NCBI GenBank assembly: GCA_031266805.1
Contig: JAISAH010000130.1
Coordinates: 1-39,639 of the forward strand
DNA length: 39,639 nt
Source of the DNA: Gracilibacteraceae bacterium
GTDB taxonomy: Bacteria > Bacillota > Desulfitobacteriia > Desulfitobacteriales > Syntrophobotulaceae
Direction of reading: 5' to 3'
Part shown: piece by piece, positions 8,052 to 16,345 of the stretch
Position numbering within the stretch: the first letter of the stretch is position 1
How the letters are laid out: every line of letters begins with the position of its first letter
The notes under the pieces: generated by a model
Databases searched by the model: none
What the model was told of the DNA's origin: nothing
What the model saw: the letters and a program-made list of their open reading frames with translations, nothing else
Program-made: the position numbers and the translations under genes

Positions 8052-8097
8052 GGTTTCTCCGGGACTTTTGTTCCGGAGTGATGTCTGTTTTACGTTC

Positions 8098-8130
8098 GCC
8101 CCGGGGAATTTCCGGGGCATTTTGTTGTTT
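8098..8130 (+). terminator. Intrinsic terminator of the FMN riboswitch expression platform
   Basis: GCCCCGG and CCGGGGC form a 7-bp stem with a 7-base loop, followed by ATTTTGTTGTTT. An earlier hairpin at 8057-8078 (CTCCGG/CCGGAG) lies between the aptamer and this stem and is part of the switching region. The terminator ends about 18 bases before the ribD start. Confidence 0.8.
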
Positions 8131-8148
8131 GAGGGGTAAAAGTAAAAC

Positions 8149-9270
8149 ATGGCTGAAGAAAACTATATGCGCCGGGCGCTGGATTTGGCCGCGCGGGCCA
8201 GAGGGCGCACCAGCCCCAACCCGATGGTCGGCTGCGTCGTCGCCTCGGGCGGCGCGGTCGTCGGCGAGGGTTTTCATCAAAAAGCCGGCGAACCGCACGC
8301 CGAAATTCTGGCTTTGCGCGCGGCCGGCGCCCGGGCCGCCGGAGCCGACGGTTACGTCACCCTAGAGCCATGCGCGCATTTCGGCCGGACGCCGCCCTGC
8401 TGCGACGCGCTGATCGCGGCCGGCGTTCGGCGCGTCGTCTGCGCCATGACGGATCCGAATCCGCTTGTCGCCGGGAAAGGCCTGTGCCGGCTGCGCGCGG
8501 CGGGTATCGCCGTGGAAACGGGGATGCTGGCCACGGAGGCGGCGCGGCTCAACGAGGCGTTTATTAAAACCATGACGCGGGGGCTGCCTTTTGTCCTCTA
8601 TAAAAGCGCCATGACCTTGGACGGTAAAATCAGCGCCGCCTCCGGCGACGCCCGCTGGGTCTCCGGCCCCAGCGCCCGCCGGCGCGCGCACGAGCTGCGC
8701 GCATACCATGACGCGGTCATGGTGGGCAGCGGCACGTTAAGACAGGACGATCCGGCCTTGACGTGCCGGCTGCCCGGCGGGCGCGACCCCGTGCGTATAA
8801 TCGTAGACGGCGGGTTATCGGTCTCGGACGACGCTCAGGCGCTTATCCCCCGCTCCCCCGCTTCCCTGTGCGTTCTGGCCGCGTCAGCCCGCGCCCCGGC
8901 TGACCGGCGCGCGGCCCTCGGCGCCCGCTCCGGCGTCGAGGTCTGGCCGTACTCGGAGACGGAGCATGTGCCGCTGCCGGAGCTCATGCGCGATATAGCG
9001 CGGCGGGGCTGGAACAGCGTATTGCTGGAAGGCGGCGGTGAGCTGGCCGGACATATGCTCGCCGCCGGCCTGATCGACAAGGTCGAGTTCATAATCGCCC
9101 CTAAATTTATCGGCGGCGCCGGCGCTTCTCCCCTCCAGGGCCTGTCGCTTGCGCGGATGGCGGACGCGATCCCTCTCCGCGATCTGGAAACGGAATTTAT
9201 CGGCCCCGATCTCAAAATAAGCGCCTATATCGGCCCGGGAGCGCCGCTCCCTGAATCCGGCCCCTTGTAA
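8149..9270 (+). CDS. ribD: Bifunctional diaminohydroxyphosphoribosylaminopyrimidine deaminase / 5-amino-6-(5-phosphoribosylamino)uracil reductase
   Basis: The 373-residue protein carries out the second and third steps of riboflavin synthesis from the GTP-derived pyrimidine. The N-terminal deaminase domain (to about residue 145) has the zinc site residues in PHAEILAL and PCAHFGRTPPCC. The C-terminal NADPH reductase domain contains KSAMTLDGKISAASGDARW, a helix-start pattern typical of RibD, and VLLEGGGELAGHML. The length equals that of the usual family member. The ribosome site GAGGGG lies just after the riboswitch terminator. It is the first gene of a four-gene operon and ends 12 bases before ribE. 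Confidence 0.97.
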   Translation: MAEENYMRRALDLAARARGRTSPNPMVGCVVASGGAVVGEGFHQKAGEPHAEILALRAAGARAAGADGYVTLEPCAHFGRTPPCCDALIAAGVRRVVCAMTDPNPLVAGKGLCRLRAAGIAVETGMLATEAARLNEAFIKTMTRGLPFVLYKSAMTLDGKISAASGDARWVSGPSARRRAHELRAYHDAVMVGSGTLRQDDPALTCRLPGGRDPVRIIVDGGLSVSDDAQALIPRSPASLCVLAASARAPADRRAALGARSGVEVWPYSETEHVPLPELMRDIARRGWNSVLLEGGGELAGHMLAAGLIDKVEFIIAPKFIGGAGASPLQGLSLARMADAIPLRDLETEFIGPDLKISAYIGPGAPLPESGPL

Positions 9271-9282
9271 GGAGGTAATCGC

Positions 9283-9930
9283 GTGTTTACCGGTATCATC
9301 GAAGAAGTCGGCAGCCTGGAGCGGATCGATCAGCGGCGGGAGAACGCTTTGCTCACGATCAAGGCGGAAAAGGTGCTTGCGAGCACGAATGACGGGGACA
9401 GCATCGCCGTGAACGGCACCTGTCTGACGGTCACCTCCCTTGGCGGAGGACGTTTTACCGCCGACGCCATGCCGGAAACCCTGCGCAGTACCGCGCTGGG
9501 TGCGCTGACGCCGGGCGCGCCCGTTAATCTGGAACGGGCTCTCACCCTCTCCTCCCGTCTCGGCGGGCATATCGTGAGCGGTCATGTGGACGGCGTCGGT
9601 GTTCTGCGGCGGCGCGCCGCGGCCGGCGTCGCGGAGACGCTGACCGTTGAGGCGCCCCCCGCCCTGCTGCGCCAGATAATCCCCAAAGGCTCTGTCGCTC
9701 TGGACGGTATCTCCCTTACGGTCGTGACGGTGGAAGCGGCGGCGTTTACCGTCGCCATCATCCCGCACACGCTGCGCGAAACCACCCTCGGCCGCGCGCG
9801 GCCTGGCGCCCTTCTCAATCTGGAGACGGATATTTTAGGAAAATACGTGGAGCATTTTCAGAAGCAGGGCGCCATCCCCCCACAGGAGTCAAGTCTGACG
9901 CCGGAATTCTTGCGGCGGCACGGCTTCTGA
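9283..9930 (+). CDS. ribE: Riboflavin synthase, alpha subunit
   Basis: This 215-residue enzyme dismutates two 6,7-dimethyl-8-ribityllumazine molecules to give riboflavin. The canonical N-terminus MFTGIIEEVGSLERI is present. The two homologous lumazine-binding repeats are visible (VNGTCLTVTS with GGHIVSGHVDGVG in the first, LDGISLTVVT in the second). The start is a GTG eight bases after AAGGAGG, which overlaps the ribD stop region. The gene is often called ribE in Bacillota and ribC in proteobacteria. Confidence 0.97.
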   Translation: MFTGIIEEVGSLERIDQRRENALLTIKAEKVLASTNDGDSIAVNGTCLTVTSLGGGRFTADAMPETLRSTALGALTPGAPVNLERALTLSSRLGGHIVSGHVDGVGVLRRRAAAGVAETLTVEAPPALLRQIIPKGSVALDGISLTVVTVEAAAFTVAIIPHTLRETTLGRARPGALLNLETDILGKYVEHFQKQGAIPPQESSLTPEFLRRHGF

Positions 9931-9959
9931 ACCATATTTGAACCGCAAGGAGGAAAATA

Positions 9960-11183
9960 ATGGATACCGTTTTCAACACCATTGAAGAAGCGCTGGCGGA
10001 TATCAGCGCCGGAAAAATGATCGTGGTCGTGGACGACGAAAACCGGGAAAACGAAGGCGATCTCATCATGGCCGCCGAAAAAGTCACGCCCGACGCCGTT
10101 AATTTCATGGCCACCAACGGGCGGGGACTGATTTGCGCGCCCCTGACGGCGGAAAAACTGACCGCCCTCCGGCTGGGCCAGATGGTGGATCTCAATACCG
10201 ACCCCCACGGCACGGCTTTTACCGTCAGCGTAGACGCTTCGACCGCCACGACCGGCATTTCCGCTTATGAACGGGCGGAAACCATCCGGGTCCTCGTCGC
10301 TCCAGGCAGCCGGCCGGATGATCTGCGCCGCCCGGGACATATTTTCCCGCTGCAGGCACGGGAGGGCGGGGTCCTCGTCCGCACCGGTCACACGGAGGCG
10401 GCGGTGGATCTGGCGCGGTTGGCCGGACTGACGCCGGCGGGCGTATTGTGCGAAATCATGAAAGACGACGGGACGATGGCGCGCGTCCCCGATTTGGCTC
10501 TTTTTGCCCGAAAACACGATCTGAAATTCATAACGGTCAAAGACCTGATCCTCTACCGCCGCCGGCACGAAAAACTCATTGAAGTCACGGAGCGGATCGA
10601 TTTGCCGACGGAATACGGCCATTTCAGCGCCGTCGCCTATCGCAGCCATATCGACCATCAGGAGCATCTGGCTATGTTTCAGGGCGATATCAGCGACGGC
10701 GAGCCTGTACTCACGCGCGTCCATTCGGAATGCCTGACCGGCGACGTTTTTCACTCCCGCCGCTGTGACTGCCGCGACCAACTGGCGGCGGCGCTGGCTC
10801 AGATCGAGCGGGCCGGGCGCGGGCTGCTGCTCTATATGCGGCAGGAAGGCCGGGGCATCGGTTTGTTCAATAAAATCAAAGCCTATAAACTGCAAGAAGA
10901 AGGGCGCGACACCGTCGAGGCCAACATCGATTTGGGTTTCGCCCCCGATCTGCGGGACTACGGCATCGGCGCCCAGATCCTCGTCGATCTCGGGGTGAAA
11001 AAAGTCCGGCTGATGACGAACAACCCGCGCAAGATCGTGGCGCTGGAAGGATATGGGATCGAAGTGCTGGAACGCGTGCCGATCGAGATCCCGCCGCGCC
11101 CGGAAAACAAGAAATACCTGGTCACGAAGAAATCCAAACTGGGCCACTATCTATCCGGAAGCAGCGACGAAGGAACCGTGTAA
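9960..11183 (+). CDS. ribBA: Bifunctional 3,4-dihydroxy-2-butanone-4-phosphate synthase / GTP cyclohydrolase II
   Basis: A 407-residue fusion supplies both precursors of riboflavin. The N-terminal synthase domain (about 1-200) has the acidic metal-binding loop [11 protein letters not shown] and [16 protein letters not shown]. The C-terminal cyclohydrolase domain (about 205-400) has the zinc cysteines in [14 protein letters not shown] and the catalytic RQEGRGIGL. Both active sites look complete, unlike some RibBA proteins where one half has decayed. It starts with ATG after AAGGAGGAAAAT, 29 bases downstream of ribE. Confidence 0.97.
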   Translation: MDTVFNTIEEALADISAGKMIVVVDDENRENEGDLIMAAEKVTPDAVNFMATNGRGLICAPLTAEKLTALRLGQMVDLNTDPHGTAFTVSVDASTATTGISAYERAETIRVLVAPGSRPDDLRRPGHIFPLQAREGGVLVRTGHTEAAVDLARLAGLTPAGVLCEIMKDDGTMARVPDLALFARKHDLKFITVKDLILYRRRHEKLIEVTERIDLPTEYGHFSAVAYRSHIDHQEHLAMFQGDISDGEPVLTRVHSECLTGDVFHSRRCDCRDQLAAALAQIERAGRGLLLYMRQEGRGIGLFNKIKAYKLQEEGRDTVEANIDLGFAPDLRDYGIGAQILVDLGVKKVRLMTNNPRKIVALEGYGIEVLERVPIEIPPRPENKKYLVTKKSKLGHYLSGSSDEGTV

Positions 11184-11243
11184 GAACGACACCGAAATTT
11201 CGCGTTCCGGTCAGAAGCCAAATAATTATTCGGAGGGGAAATC

Positions 11244-11717
11244 ATGCCTAATGTTATCGAAGGAAAACTCATCGCTCAGGGCCTTAAATTCTGTCTCGTC
11301 GCCTCCCGTTTCAACGAATTCATCACGAGCAAACTCATAGGCGGCGCGGAAGACGCGCTATTGCGCCACGGGGCCTTGCCGGAAAACATAGATCTGGTCT
11401 GGACGCCAGGCGCGTTTGAAATCCCGCTGGTCGCTAAAAAAGCGGCTCTGTGCAAAAAATACGACGCGATCGTCTGTCTGGGCGCCGTCATCCGCGGCGC
11501 GACCCCTCATTTTGATTATGTGAGCGCCGAGGTCAGCAAAGGCATCGCCCAGGTCACGCTGGCCACCGGGATCCCCGTCAGTTTTGGCGTGCTGACCACG
11601 GACAATATTGAGCAGGCGATCGAGCGGGCGGGCAGTAAAGCAGGCAACAAAGGGTTTGACGCCGCGATGGCCGCCATTGAGACGGCGAATTTGCTGAAGC
11701 TGTTCCCGCCGGCGTAA
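11244..11717 (+). CDS. ribH: 6,7-dimethyl-8-ribityllumazine synthase
   Basis: At 157 residues this is a normal-length lumazine synthase, which condenses the RibD- and RibB-derived products and feeds ribE. It assembles as a hollow capsid in many bacteria. Recognisable segments are [43 protein letters not shown] with the catalytic histidine, and [15 protein letters not shown]. It begins with ATG after CGGAGGGG and ends the riboflavin operon proper. Confidence 0.97.
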   Translation: MPNVIEGKLIAQGLKFCLVASRFNEFITSKLIGGAEDALLRHGALPENIDLVWTPGAFEIPLVAKKAALCKKYDAIVCLGAVIRGATPHFDYVSAEVSKGIAQVTLATGIPVSFGVLTTDNIEQAIERAGSKAGNKGFDAAMAAIETANLLKLFPPA

Positions 11718-11754
11718 AGGCAGTTGGAATTGGGATAGAAAAGGAGAGGTAAAT

Positions 11755-12135
11755 ATGGCAAGAAAAGGAATAACCGCGCGGAACTTGGCGAGCGCGGGCC
11801 CTTATTCACACGGAGTAGACGCGGACGGGCTGATATTTTTATCGGGACAGACGCCGGTCGATCCTAACACAGGAAAACTGGCCGCAGGGGATATTAAGGC
11901 GCAAACGGAGCAAGGGTTTAAAAACCTGTTCAGCGTGTTAGAGGCAGCCGGGCTGACTTCTGACGACGTGCAAAAAGTCAACGTTTTCCTCACGGATATG
12001 AACGATTTCCCGGCGATGAACGAAGTGTACAAAATGCAATTTGCCGAACCCTATCCGGCGCGGACCACTGTGGGCGTCGCTTCTTTGCCGTTAGGCGCGC
12101 GCGTTGAAATCGAGGCGATCGCAAAAATTCGTTGA
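11755..12135 (+). CDS. ridA: RidA family enamine/imine deaminase
   Basis: This 126-residue protein hydrolyses reactive 2-aminoacrylate and related enamines released by PLP enzymes. The conserved arginine and glutamate are in PARTTVGVASLPLGARVEIEAIA, with the family's VFLTDMNDF and ASAGPYSHG-like SAGPYSHGV segments. It starts with ATG after AAGGAGAGG, 37 bases after ribH, so it is probably co-transcribed with the riboflavin operon. The next gene's promoter overlaps its stop codon. A link between RidA and flavin synthesis is not established; the adjacency may be chance. Confidence 0.93.
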   Translation: MARKGITARNLASAGPYSHGVDADGLIFLSGQTPVDPNTGKLAAGDIKAQTEQGFKNLFSVLEAAGLTSDDVQKVNVFLTDMNDFPAMNEVYKMQFAEPYPARTTVGVASLPLGARVEIEAIAKIR

Positions 12136-12161
12136 CAAAGCAAGAGATTCCGTGCTAACAT
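12132..12161 (+). promoter_or_regulatory. Sigma-70-type promoter for the NUDIX gene
   Basis: A perfect TTGACA at 12132-12137 overlaps the ridA stop codon, and TAACAT follows after 18 bases as a moderate -10 (4 of 6). Transcription would start near 12168, about 30 bases before the NUDIX start, separating this set from the riboflavin operon. Confidence 0.55.
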
Positions 12162-12199
12162 GTCCCTTAATTATATGAAAGTTTTCAACTGGAGGCGGC

Positions 12200-12760
12200 A
12201 TGGAAAAAATGAGTCCGGAGCGGGAGTGGCGGGAACTCGCGGAAACTCCTGTGAGTACGGATACAATCTACGACGGCAAGATCCTCCGGGTGGAAAAAGA
12301 CACGGTCCTTTTGCCGGACGGGAAAAAAGCGACGCGGGAAATAGTGCGGCATCCGGGCGCGGTGGCGGTCGTCGCCGAATGGGAGGGGAGTTTTCTCTTT
12401 GTGCGCCAGTACCGTTACGCTCTGGAAGCGGTCACGCTGGAGATCCCGGCCGGCAAACTGGAGCGGGGCGAGGAGCCGCTTATTTGCGCGCGCCGCGAGC
12501 TGCGGGAGGAAACGGGCTATGACGCGGAGCTGGAATTTTGGGGTATGTTTTACAGTTCGCCTGGTTTTTCTGATGAAAAAATGTATGTTTACGGCGCCCA
12601 CAGTCTCGTCTGGTCGCCGCTGGCCGCGGACGACGATGAATTTTTGCGTGTGGTCCGCCTGCCGCGGGCCGAAACTTTTGCCCGTCTGCGCGGCGGTGAG
12701 TTTATCGACGCGAAAACCGTACTCGGTCTCCTGATCTTTAAGGCGCGCGCGGGTTGCTGA
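12200..12760 (+). CDS. NUDIX hydrolase, ADP-ribose pyrophosphatase type
   Basis: The 186-residue protein contains a complete Nudix box, GKLERGEEPLICARRELREE followed by TGY, which binds the metal used to split ADP-ribose into AMP and ribose phosphate. The N-terminal YDGKILRVEKDTVLLPDGK and VRQYRYALE are typical of the ADP-ribose pyrophosphatase branch. It starts after GGAGGCGGC. Its last codons overlap the earliest possible start of the next gene (TTGCTGA). A NUDIX-xerD-nucleoside phosphorylase order is common in Bacillota. Confidence 0.92.
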   Translation: MEKMSPEREWRELAETPVSTDTIYDGKILRVEKDTVLLPDGKKATREIVRHPGAVAVVAEWEGSFLFVRQYRYALEAVTLEIPAGKLERGEEPLICARRELREETGYDAELEFWGMFYSSPGFSDEKMYVYGAHSLVWSPLAADDDEFLRVVRLPRAETFARLRGGEFIDAKTVLGLLIFKARAGC

Positions 12761-13698
12761 GGCGGAGGGCGGGAAATATCAAAGAATTGATCGCGGAGTA
12801 CTTACTGTACTTACAAATGGAGCGGGGGCTCAGCCAGAATACCCAAATGGCTTACAAGCGGGATATCGGCAAGCTGGCCGAGTTTTTCACGGCGCGGCGG
12901 CTGAACGCGGAAACCTGCACGGCTTCCGAATTGACGGAGTTTTTATCGGAATTAAGGCGGCAGGGAGCGGCCAACCGTTCGGCGGCGCGCTGTGCCGCCG
13001 CGCTGAAAGGCTTTTTTGCTTATCTGGTTGACGAACAAATTCGCGAGGACGACCCGACGCTTTATCTCGTGAATCCCAAAACGGAAATGACGCTGCCGGT
13101 CGTGCTGACGCCGCAAGTCATCGGCCGTCTGCTCGCGCCGGACACGAGCGGGAAACCGGCGGCCCTGCGGGACAACGCGATGCTGGAGGTCCTTTACGGC
13201 AGCGGTTTGCGCGTATCCGAGCTTACCGGTCTCAGCATGAATGATATATCATTTGAATTGGGATATTTGCGCTGCCGGGGCAAGGGCGACAAAGAAAGGC
13301 TGGCGCCGCTGGGAGAACCGGCGCTGAAAAGCTTGGCTGTTTACAGCGCGGAGGGCAGACACGCGCTGCTCGCCAAAAATCCGCGGCCTACGGTCACGGA
13401 ACGCAACAGCCTTTTTTTGAACGCGCGCGGCCGGGTCCTCACCAGGCAAGGGGTTTGGAAAATCGTCAAAAAACGCGGACAACTGGCGGGACTGGATGTT
13501 TCCCTCTATCCGCATTTGTTCCGGCACAGTTTCGCCACCCATCTTCTGGACGGGGGCGCCGATCTCCGATTTGTGCAGGAAATGCTCGGCCACGCCGACA
13601 TATCGACCACGCAGATTTACACCCATCTGACCGGCAAGCGTCTGTGGGAGGTTTTCCGTCAGGCGCATCCCCGCGCGCGCGGCGCGAAAACCGAGTGA
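12754..13698 (+). CDS. xerD: Tyrosine recombinase, XerD type
   Basis: Up to 314 residues. The N-terminal SAM-like DNA-binding domain (IAEYLLYLQMERGLSQNT) is followed by a catalytic domain with all conserved residues: Arg in LYGSGLRVSELTGL, Lys in GKGDKERLAPLG, His and Arg in HLFRHSFATHLL, His in LGHADISTTQIYTH and the nucleophile Tyr in the same segment. XerD with XerC resolves chromosome dimers at dif; the genomic setting is housekeeping, not a mobile element. The start is unclear. The TTG at 12754 overlaps the NUDIX stop, while the good ribosome site GGCGGAGGGCGGG at 12761-12773 points to a start at an ATC (12778) or TTG (12787), giving the family's usual MKELI-like N-terminus. Confidence 0.93.
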   Translation: MLRRRAGNIKELIAEYLLYLQMERGLSQNTQMAYKRDIGKLAEFFTARRLNAETCTASELTEFLSELRRQGAANRSAARCAAALKGFFAYLVDEQIREDDPTLYLVNPKTEMTLPVVLTPQVIGRLLAPDTSGKPAALRDNAMLEVLYGSGLRVSELTGLSMNDISFELGYLRCRGKGDKERLAPLGEPALKSLAVYSAEGRHALLAKNPRPTVTERNSLFLNARGRVLTRQGVWKIVKKRGQLAGLDVSLYPHLFRHSFATHLLDGGADLRFVQEMLGHADISTTQIYTHLTGKRLWEVFRQAHPRARGAKTE

Positions 13699-13730
13699 CA
13701 TGAGTGACACTACAGAAAAAAGGAAAGGAG

Positions 13731-13749
13731 CGCCGGGATTTGCCCGGCG
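13731..13749 (+). promoter_or_regulatory. Hairpin between ribosome site and start codon of the nucleoside phosphorylase
   Basis: CGCCGGG and CCCGGCG form a perfect 7-bp stem with loop ATTTG. The ribosome site AGGAAAGGAG ends one base before the stem, and the start codon at 13759 lies nine bases after it. Linear spacing (28 bases) is far too long, but with the hairpin folded it becomes about ten. The folded state could therefore be needed for translation. No in-frame alternative start lies nearer. Confidence 0.55.
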
Positions 13750-13758
13750 AATGTATGT

Positions 13759-14610
13759 ATGCTGACTGAAGAAAAAATGATGGCGCGCTTGAACGTAGCC
13801 AGGAATTTTGTGGAAAAGAAACTGCTCCGGACGCCGGATTTTGGCCTTATCCTCGGCTCAGGCCTGGGAGGGTTCGCGGAAAACGTGACGGAGCAAACGG
13901 TGGTCCCCTATGAGGATATCCCGCATTTTCCCCTATCGACCGCGCCCGGGCACAAGGGCAATATGGTGCTGGGAAACTGCGGCGCCGCCTATGTAATGAT
14001 CATGCAGGGCCGGCTGCACTACTACGAAGGATATAATATGGAGGAAGTGACGTTTCCCGTGCGCCTGATGGAAGTCCTCGGCGTGAAAAACCTCGTCGTC
14101 ACGAACGCGGCGGGCGGGATAAACGAAAGTTATCGGCCGGGTCAGCTCGTGCTCATGCGCGACCATATCAATCTGCTGGGCGTGAATCCGCTGCGCGGGC
14201 AGAATCTGGACTTTTTCGGCCCGCGTTTTCCCGATATGAGCTACGCTTATGATAAAAACTGGCGGCGGGAGACTTTGGCCGTCATGGCGGAAATGGGCTG
14301 GCAGGGACAGGAGGGCGTTTACGCGGCAGTGCCCGGGCCGAGTTTTGAGACGCCGGCGGAAATACGTTATTTACGCGCCGTGGGCGCCGATCTTGTCGGT
14401 ATGTCCACAGTGCCGGAAGTTATAGTGGCCGGACACGGAAACATGCGGGTCCTCGGCATCTCCTGCGTGACCAATATGGCGGCCGGAGTGCTGGAGCGAA
14501 AACTGACGATGGAGGAAGTGCTGGAAACTTCGGCCCGCGTGGCCGGCGATCTTTACGCTTTACTCAGATCCGTACTCGCCCGCCTGGACAAAAGCGCCCG
14601 GCGCGGGTGA
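13759..14610 (+). CDS. Purine-nucleoside phosphorylase (trimeric type)
   Basis: This 283-residue enzyme cleaves inosine and guanosine with phosphate to the free base and ribose 1-phosphate. Landmarks of the trimeric PNP/MTAP family are clear: LILGSGLGGFAE for phosphate binding, IPHFPLSTAPGHKGN, MQGRLHYYEGY, VTNAAGGIN, GPSFETPAEIR, and the VGMSTVPEV and SCVTNMAAG motifs. The length is standard. Its start is preceded by the unusual hairpin described above. It sits after xerD, as in many Bacillota, where it contributes to nucleoside salvage. Confidence 0.95.
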   Translation: MLTEEKMMARLNVARNFVEKKLLRTPDFGLILGSGLGGFAENVTEQTVVPYEDIPHFPLSTAPGHKGNMVLGNCGAAYVMIMQGRLHYYEGYNMEEVTFPVRLMEVLGVKNLVVTNAAGGINESYRPGQLVLMRDHINLLGVNPLRGQNLDFFGPRFPDMSYAYDKNWRRETLAVMAEMGWQGQEGVYAAVPGPSFETPAEIRYLRAVGADLVGMSTVPEVIVAGHGNMRVLGISCVTNMAAGVLERKLTMEEVLETSARVAGDLYALLRSVLARLDKSARRG

Positions 14611-14661
14611 TCATAAAAAAACGGCGCCGGAGAGAGCGGCTCGCGGCGCGGGAGGCGAAAA

Positions 14662-15714
14662 ATGAGCGGCGGAAGCTTCTTACGCAAGAAAGGCGTCGAC
14701 CTTTCTGTAAAAATTTACCTGATTGACGCTATGAGCGCGATGGCGCTCGGACTTTTTGCCTCTTTACTCATCGGCACGATTTTCGCCACGCTGGGAGAAA
14801 AAATCGGGGGCTCCATATTGGCCGATTATAGCGCCGGGGCGGCGGCGGCCGCTTTTTTCACGGAGATAGCCGATTTCGCCCGAGGCGTGACCGGCGCCGC
14901 CTTGGGACTCGCTATTTCCCACGCCCTCAAAGCGCCGCCGCTCGTCCTCTTCAGCGCCGCGGCCGTCGGCGCCGCGGGTTACGCGCTGGGCGGCCCGGTC
15001 GGCTCTTATGTGGCGGCTATCGTCGCCGCCGAATGCGGGAAACTCGTCTCCAAAGAGACGCGGGTGGATATTCTCGTGACCCCGGCGGCGACTTTGCTGG
15101 TCGGCGTCGCCACGGCCAAATTTGTCGGACCGGGAGTATCCGCCGTTATGACGGCGCTGGGGACTTTGATCATGAAAGCGGCGGAACTGGAGCCGTTATG
15201 GGTCGGCGTGATCGTGTCCGTCTTGGTCGGCATAGCGCTGACGCTGCCTATCAGCAGCGCCGCCCTCTGTTTCATGCTCAATCTCGGCGGCATCGCGGCC
15301 GGCGCGGCCACAGCCGGCTGCTGCGCGCAAATGGTCGGGTTCGCCGTCATGAGTTTTCGGGAGAACCGCTGGGGAGGCTTGGTGGCTCAAGGACTCGGCA
15401 CTTCGATGCTGCAAATGGGAAATATTGTAAAAAATCCGCTCATCTGGATACCGCCGACTTTGGTCTCGGCCGTCACAGGGCCGGTGGCCACGGTTGTCTT
15501 CCGCTTGGAAAACATTCCGGCGGGCGCCGGCATGGGGACCTGCGGTCTCGTCGGCCCTTTCGGCGTGGCAGCGGCGACGCCGGGCGGGCCGCGGATGTGG
15601 CTGGGTCTGATTTTGGTCTGTTTTGTGCTGCCGGCGGTCCTCACGCCGCTCGTCGCCGCTCCCTTGCGCCGACTCGGCTGGATAAGGGAGGGGGATTTGA
15701 AATTACCGGAATGA
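14662..15714 (+). CDS. PTS-EIIC-like integral membrane protein
   Basis: A 350-residue hydrophobic protein with about nine or ten membrane segments, rich in Gly and Ala. It starts MSGGSFLRKKGVDLSVKIYL and contains FASLLIGTIFATLG, GAAGYALGGPVGSY, ALTLPISSAALC and GMGTCGLVGPFG. These resemble the PTS_EIIC_2 family of stand-alone EIIC-like proteins. There is no EIIA or EIIB domain in the protein or nearby, so phosphotransferase activity is doubtful and the substrate unknown. The ribosome site is GGGAGGCG. Its stop codon lies inside a 44-base tandem repeat that leads to coaE. Confidence 0.8.
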   Translation: MSGGSFLRKKGVDLSVKIYLIDAMSAMALGLFASLLIGTIFATLGEKIGGSILADYSAGAAAAAFFTEIADFARGVTGAALGLAISHALKAPPLVLFSAAAVGAAGYALGGPVGSYVAAIVAAECGKLVSKETRVDILVTPAATLLVGVATAKFVGPGVSAVMTALGTLIMKAAELEPLWVGVIVSVLVGIALTLPISSAALCFMLNLGGIAAGAATAGCCAQMVGFAVMSFRENRWGGLVAQGLGTSMLQMGNIVKNPLIWIPPTLVSAVTGPVATVVFRLENIPAGAGMGTCGLVGPFGVAAATPGGPRMWLGLILVCFVLPAVLTPLVAAPLRRLGWIREGDLKLPE

Positions 15715-15751
15715 GGATGGAATGAGGATGGAATGAGGATGGTATGAGGAT
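15708..15751 (+). repeat. Four 11-bp tandem repeats forming a chain of ATGA junctions
   Basis: The unit GGAATGAGGAT is present three times and then once as GGTATGAGGAT, ending at the coaE start codon. Each unit contains an ATGA at which one reading frame stops and another begins. The membrane-protein gene ends in the first, three four-codon frames (ATG AGG ATG xxx TGA) follow, and a fifth frame overlaps the coaE ATG. Each unit also carries GAGGAT, which can serve as a ribosome site. Confidence 0.85.
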
Positions 15752-16345
15752 ATGTATATAATCGGGCTGACCGGCGGCATTGCCAGCGGGAAGAGCAGCG
15801 TGGCCGCCTGGCTCAGAGAGCGCGGCTTGGACGTTTATGACGCCGACCGCGAAATCCACGCGCTTTACGCCGATCCGGCCGTGCGGGAACTGATCGCCGA
15901 ACAGTTCGGGGCGCGGTACGCAGGCGCGGACACCGCCAGCCGCCGCGAGATAGGAAATCTGGTTTTCGCCGATCCGAACGCTTTGCGCCGTCTGGAAAAT
16001 ATTCTCTATCCGGCTTTGAACGCCAATTGGCGGGCGGCGGTGGCAGAGACAGCCAAAAAAGGCGCGGCGGTTTTGTTTTACGACGTGCCTCTCCTGTATG
16101 AGAAAAATCTTGCGGGCAATGTGGACGCCGTTTGGGTCGTGTACGCCACGCCGGCGCAGCAGCTCAGGCGGGCGATGGAGCGGAGCGGGCTCACGGCGGC
16201 GGAGGTCAAATCGCGTATGGCGGCGCAAATGCCGCTGGACGACAAAATATGGCGCGCGGACGCCGTCGTCTGGAATGACGGCGCCTGGGAGGAAACGGCA
16301 GCGCAGCTGGCGAAACTTCTGACCTCACTCCCGAGCGGCGTTTAG
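15752..16345 (+). CDS. coaE: Dephospho-CoA kinase
   Basis: The 197-residue enzyme phosphorylates dephospho-CoA in the last step of coenzyme A synthesis. The P-loop GGIASGKSS near residue 8, the DADREIH segment and the lid-region RRLENILYPAL are characteristic. The length is normal. The ribosome site is the GAGGAT of the last repeat unit. The final 21 bases overlap the 3' end of the convergent aconitase gene. Confidence 0.95.
   Translation: MYIIGLTGGIASGKSSVAAWLRERGLDVYDADREIHALYADPAVRELIAEQFGARYAGADTASRREIGNLVFADPNALRRLENILYPALNANWRAAVAETAKKGAAVLFYDVPLLYEKNLAGNVDAVWVVYATPAQQLRRAMERSGLTAAEVKSRMAAQMPLDDKIWRADAVVWNDGAWEETAAQLAKLLTSLPSGV

Noticed and set aside
9858-11147. Long minus-strand frame opposite ribBA
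   Set aside because: Lies antisense to a certain riboflavin gene with complete active-site motifs; no start signal or recognisable product.
12754-13698. Tyrosine recombinase as the integrase of a mobile element
   Set aside because: Its closest features are those of housekeeping XerD, and it sits in a conserved NUDIX-xerD-phosphorylase order with no attachment repeats or cargo.
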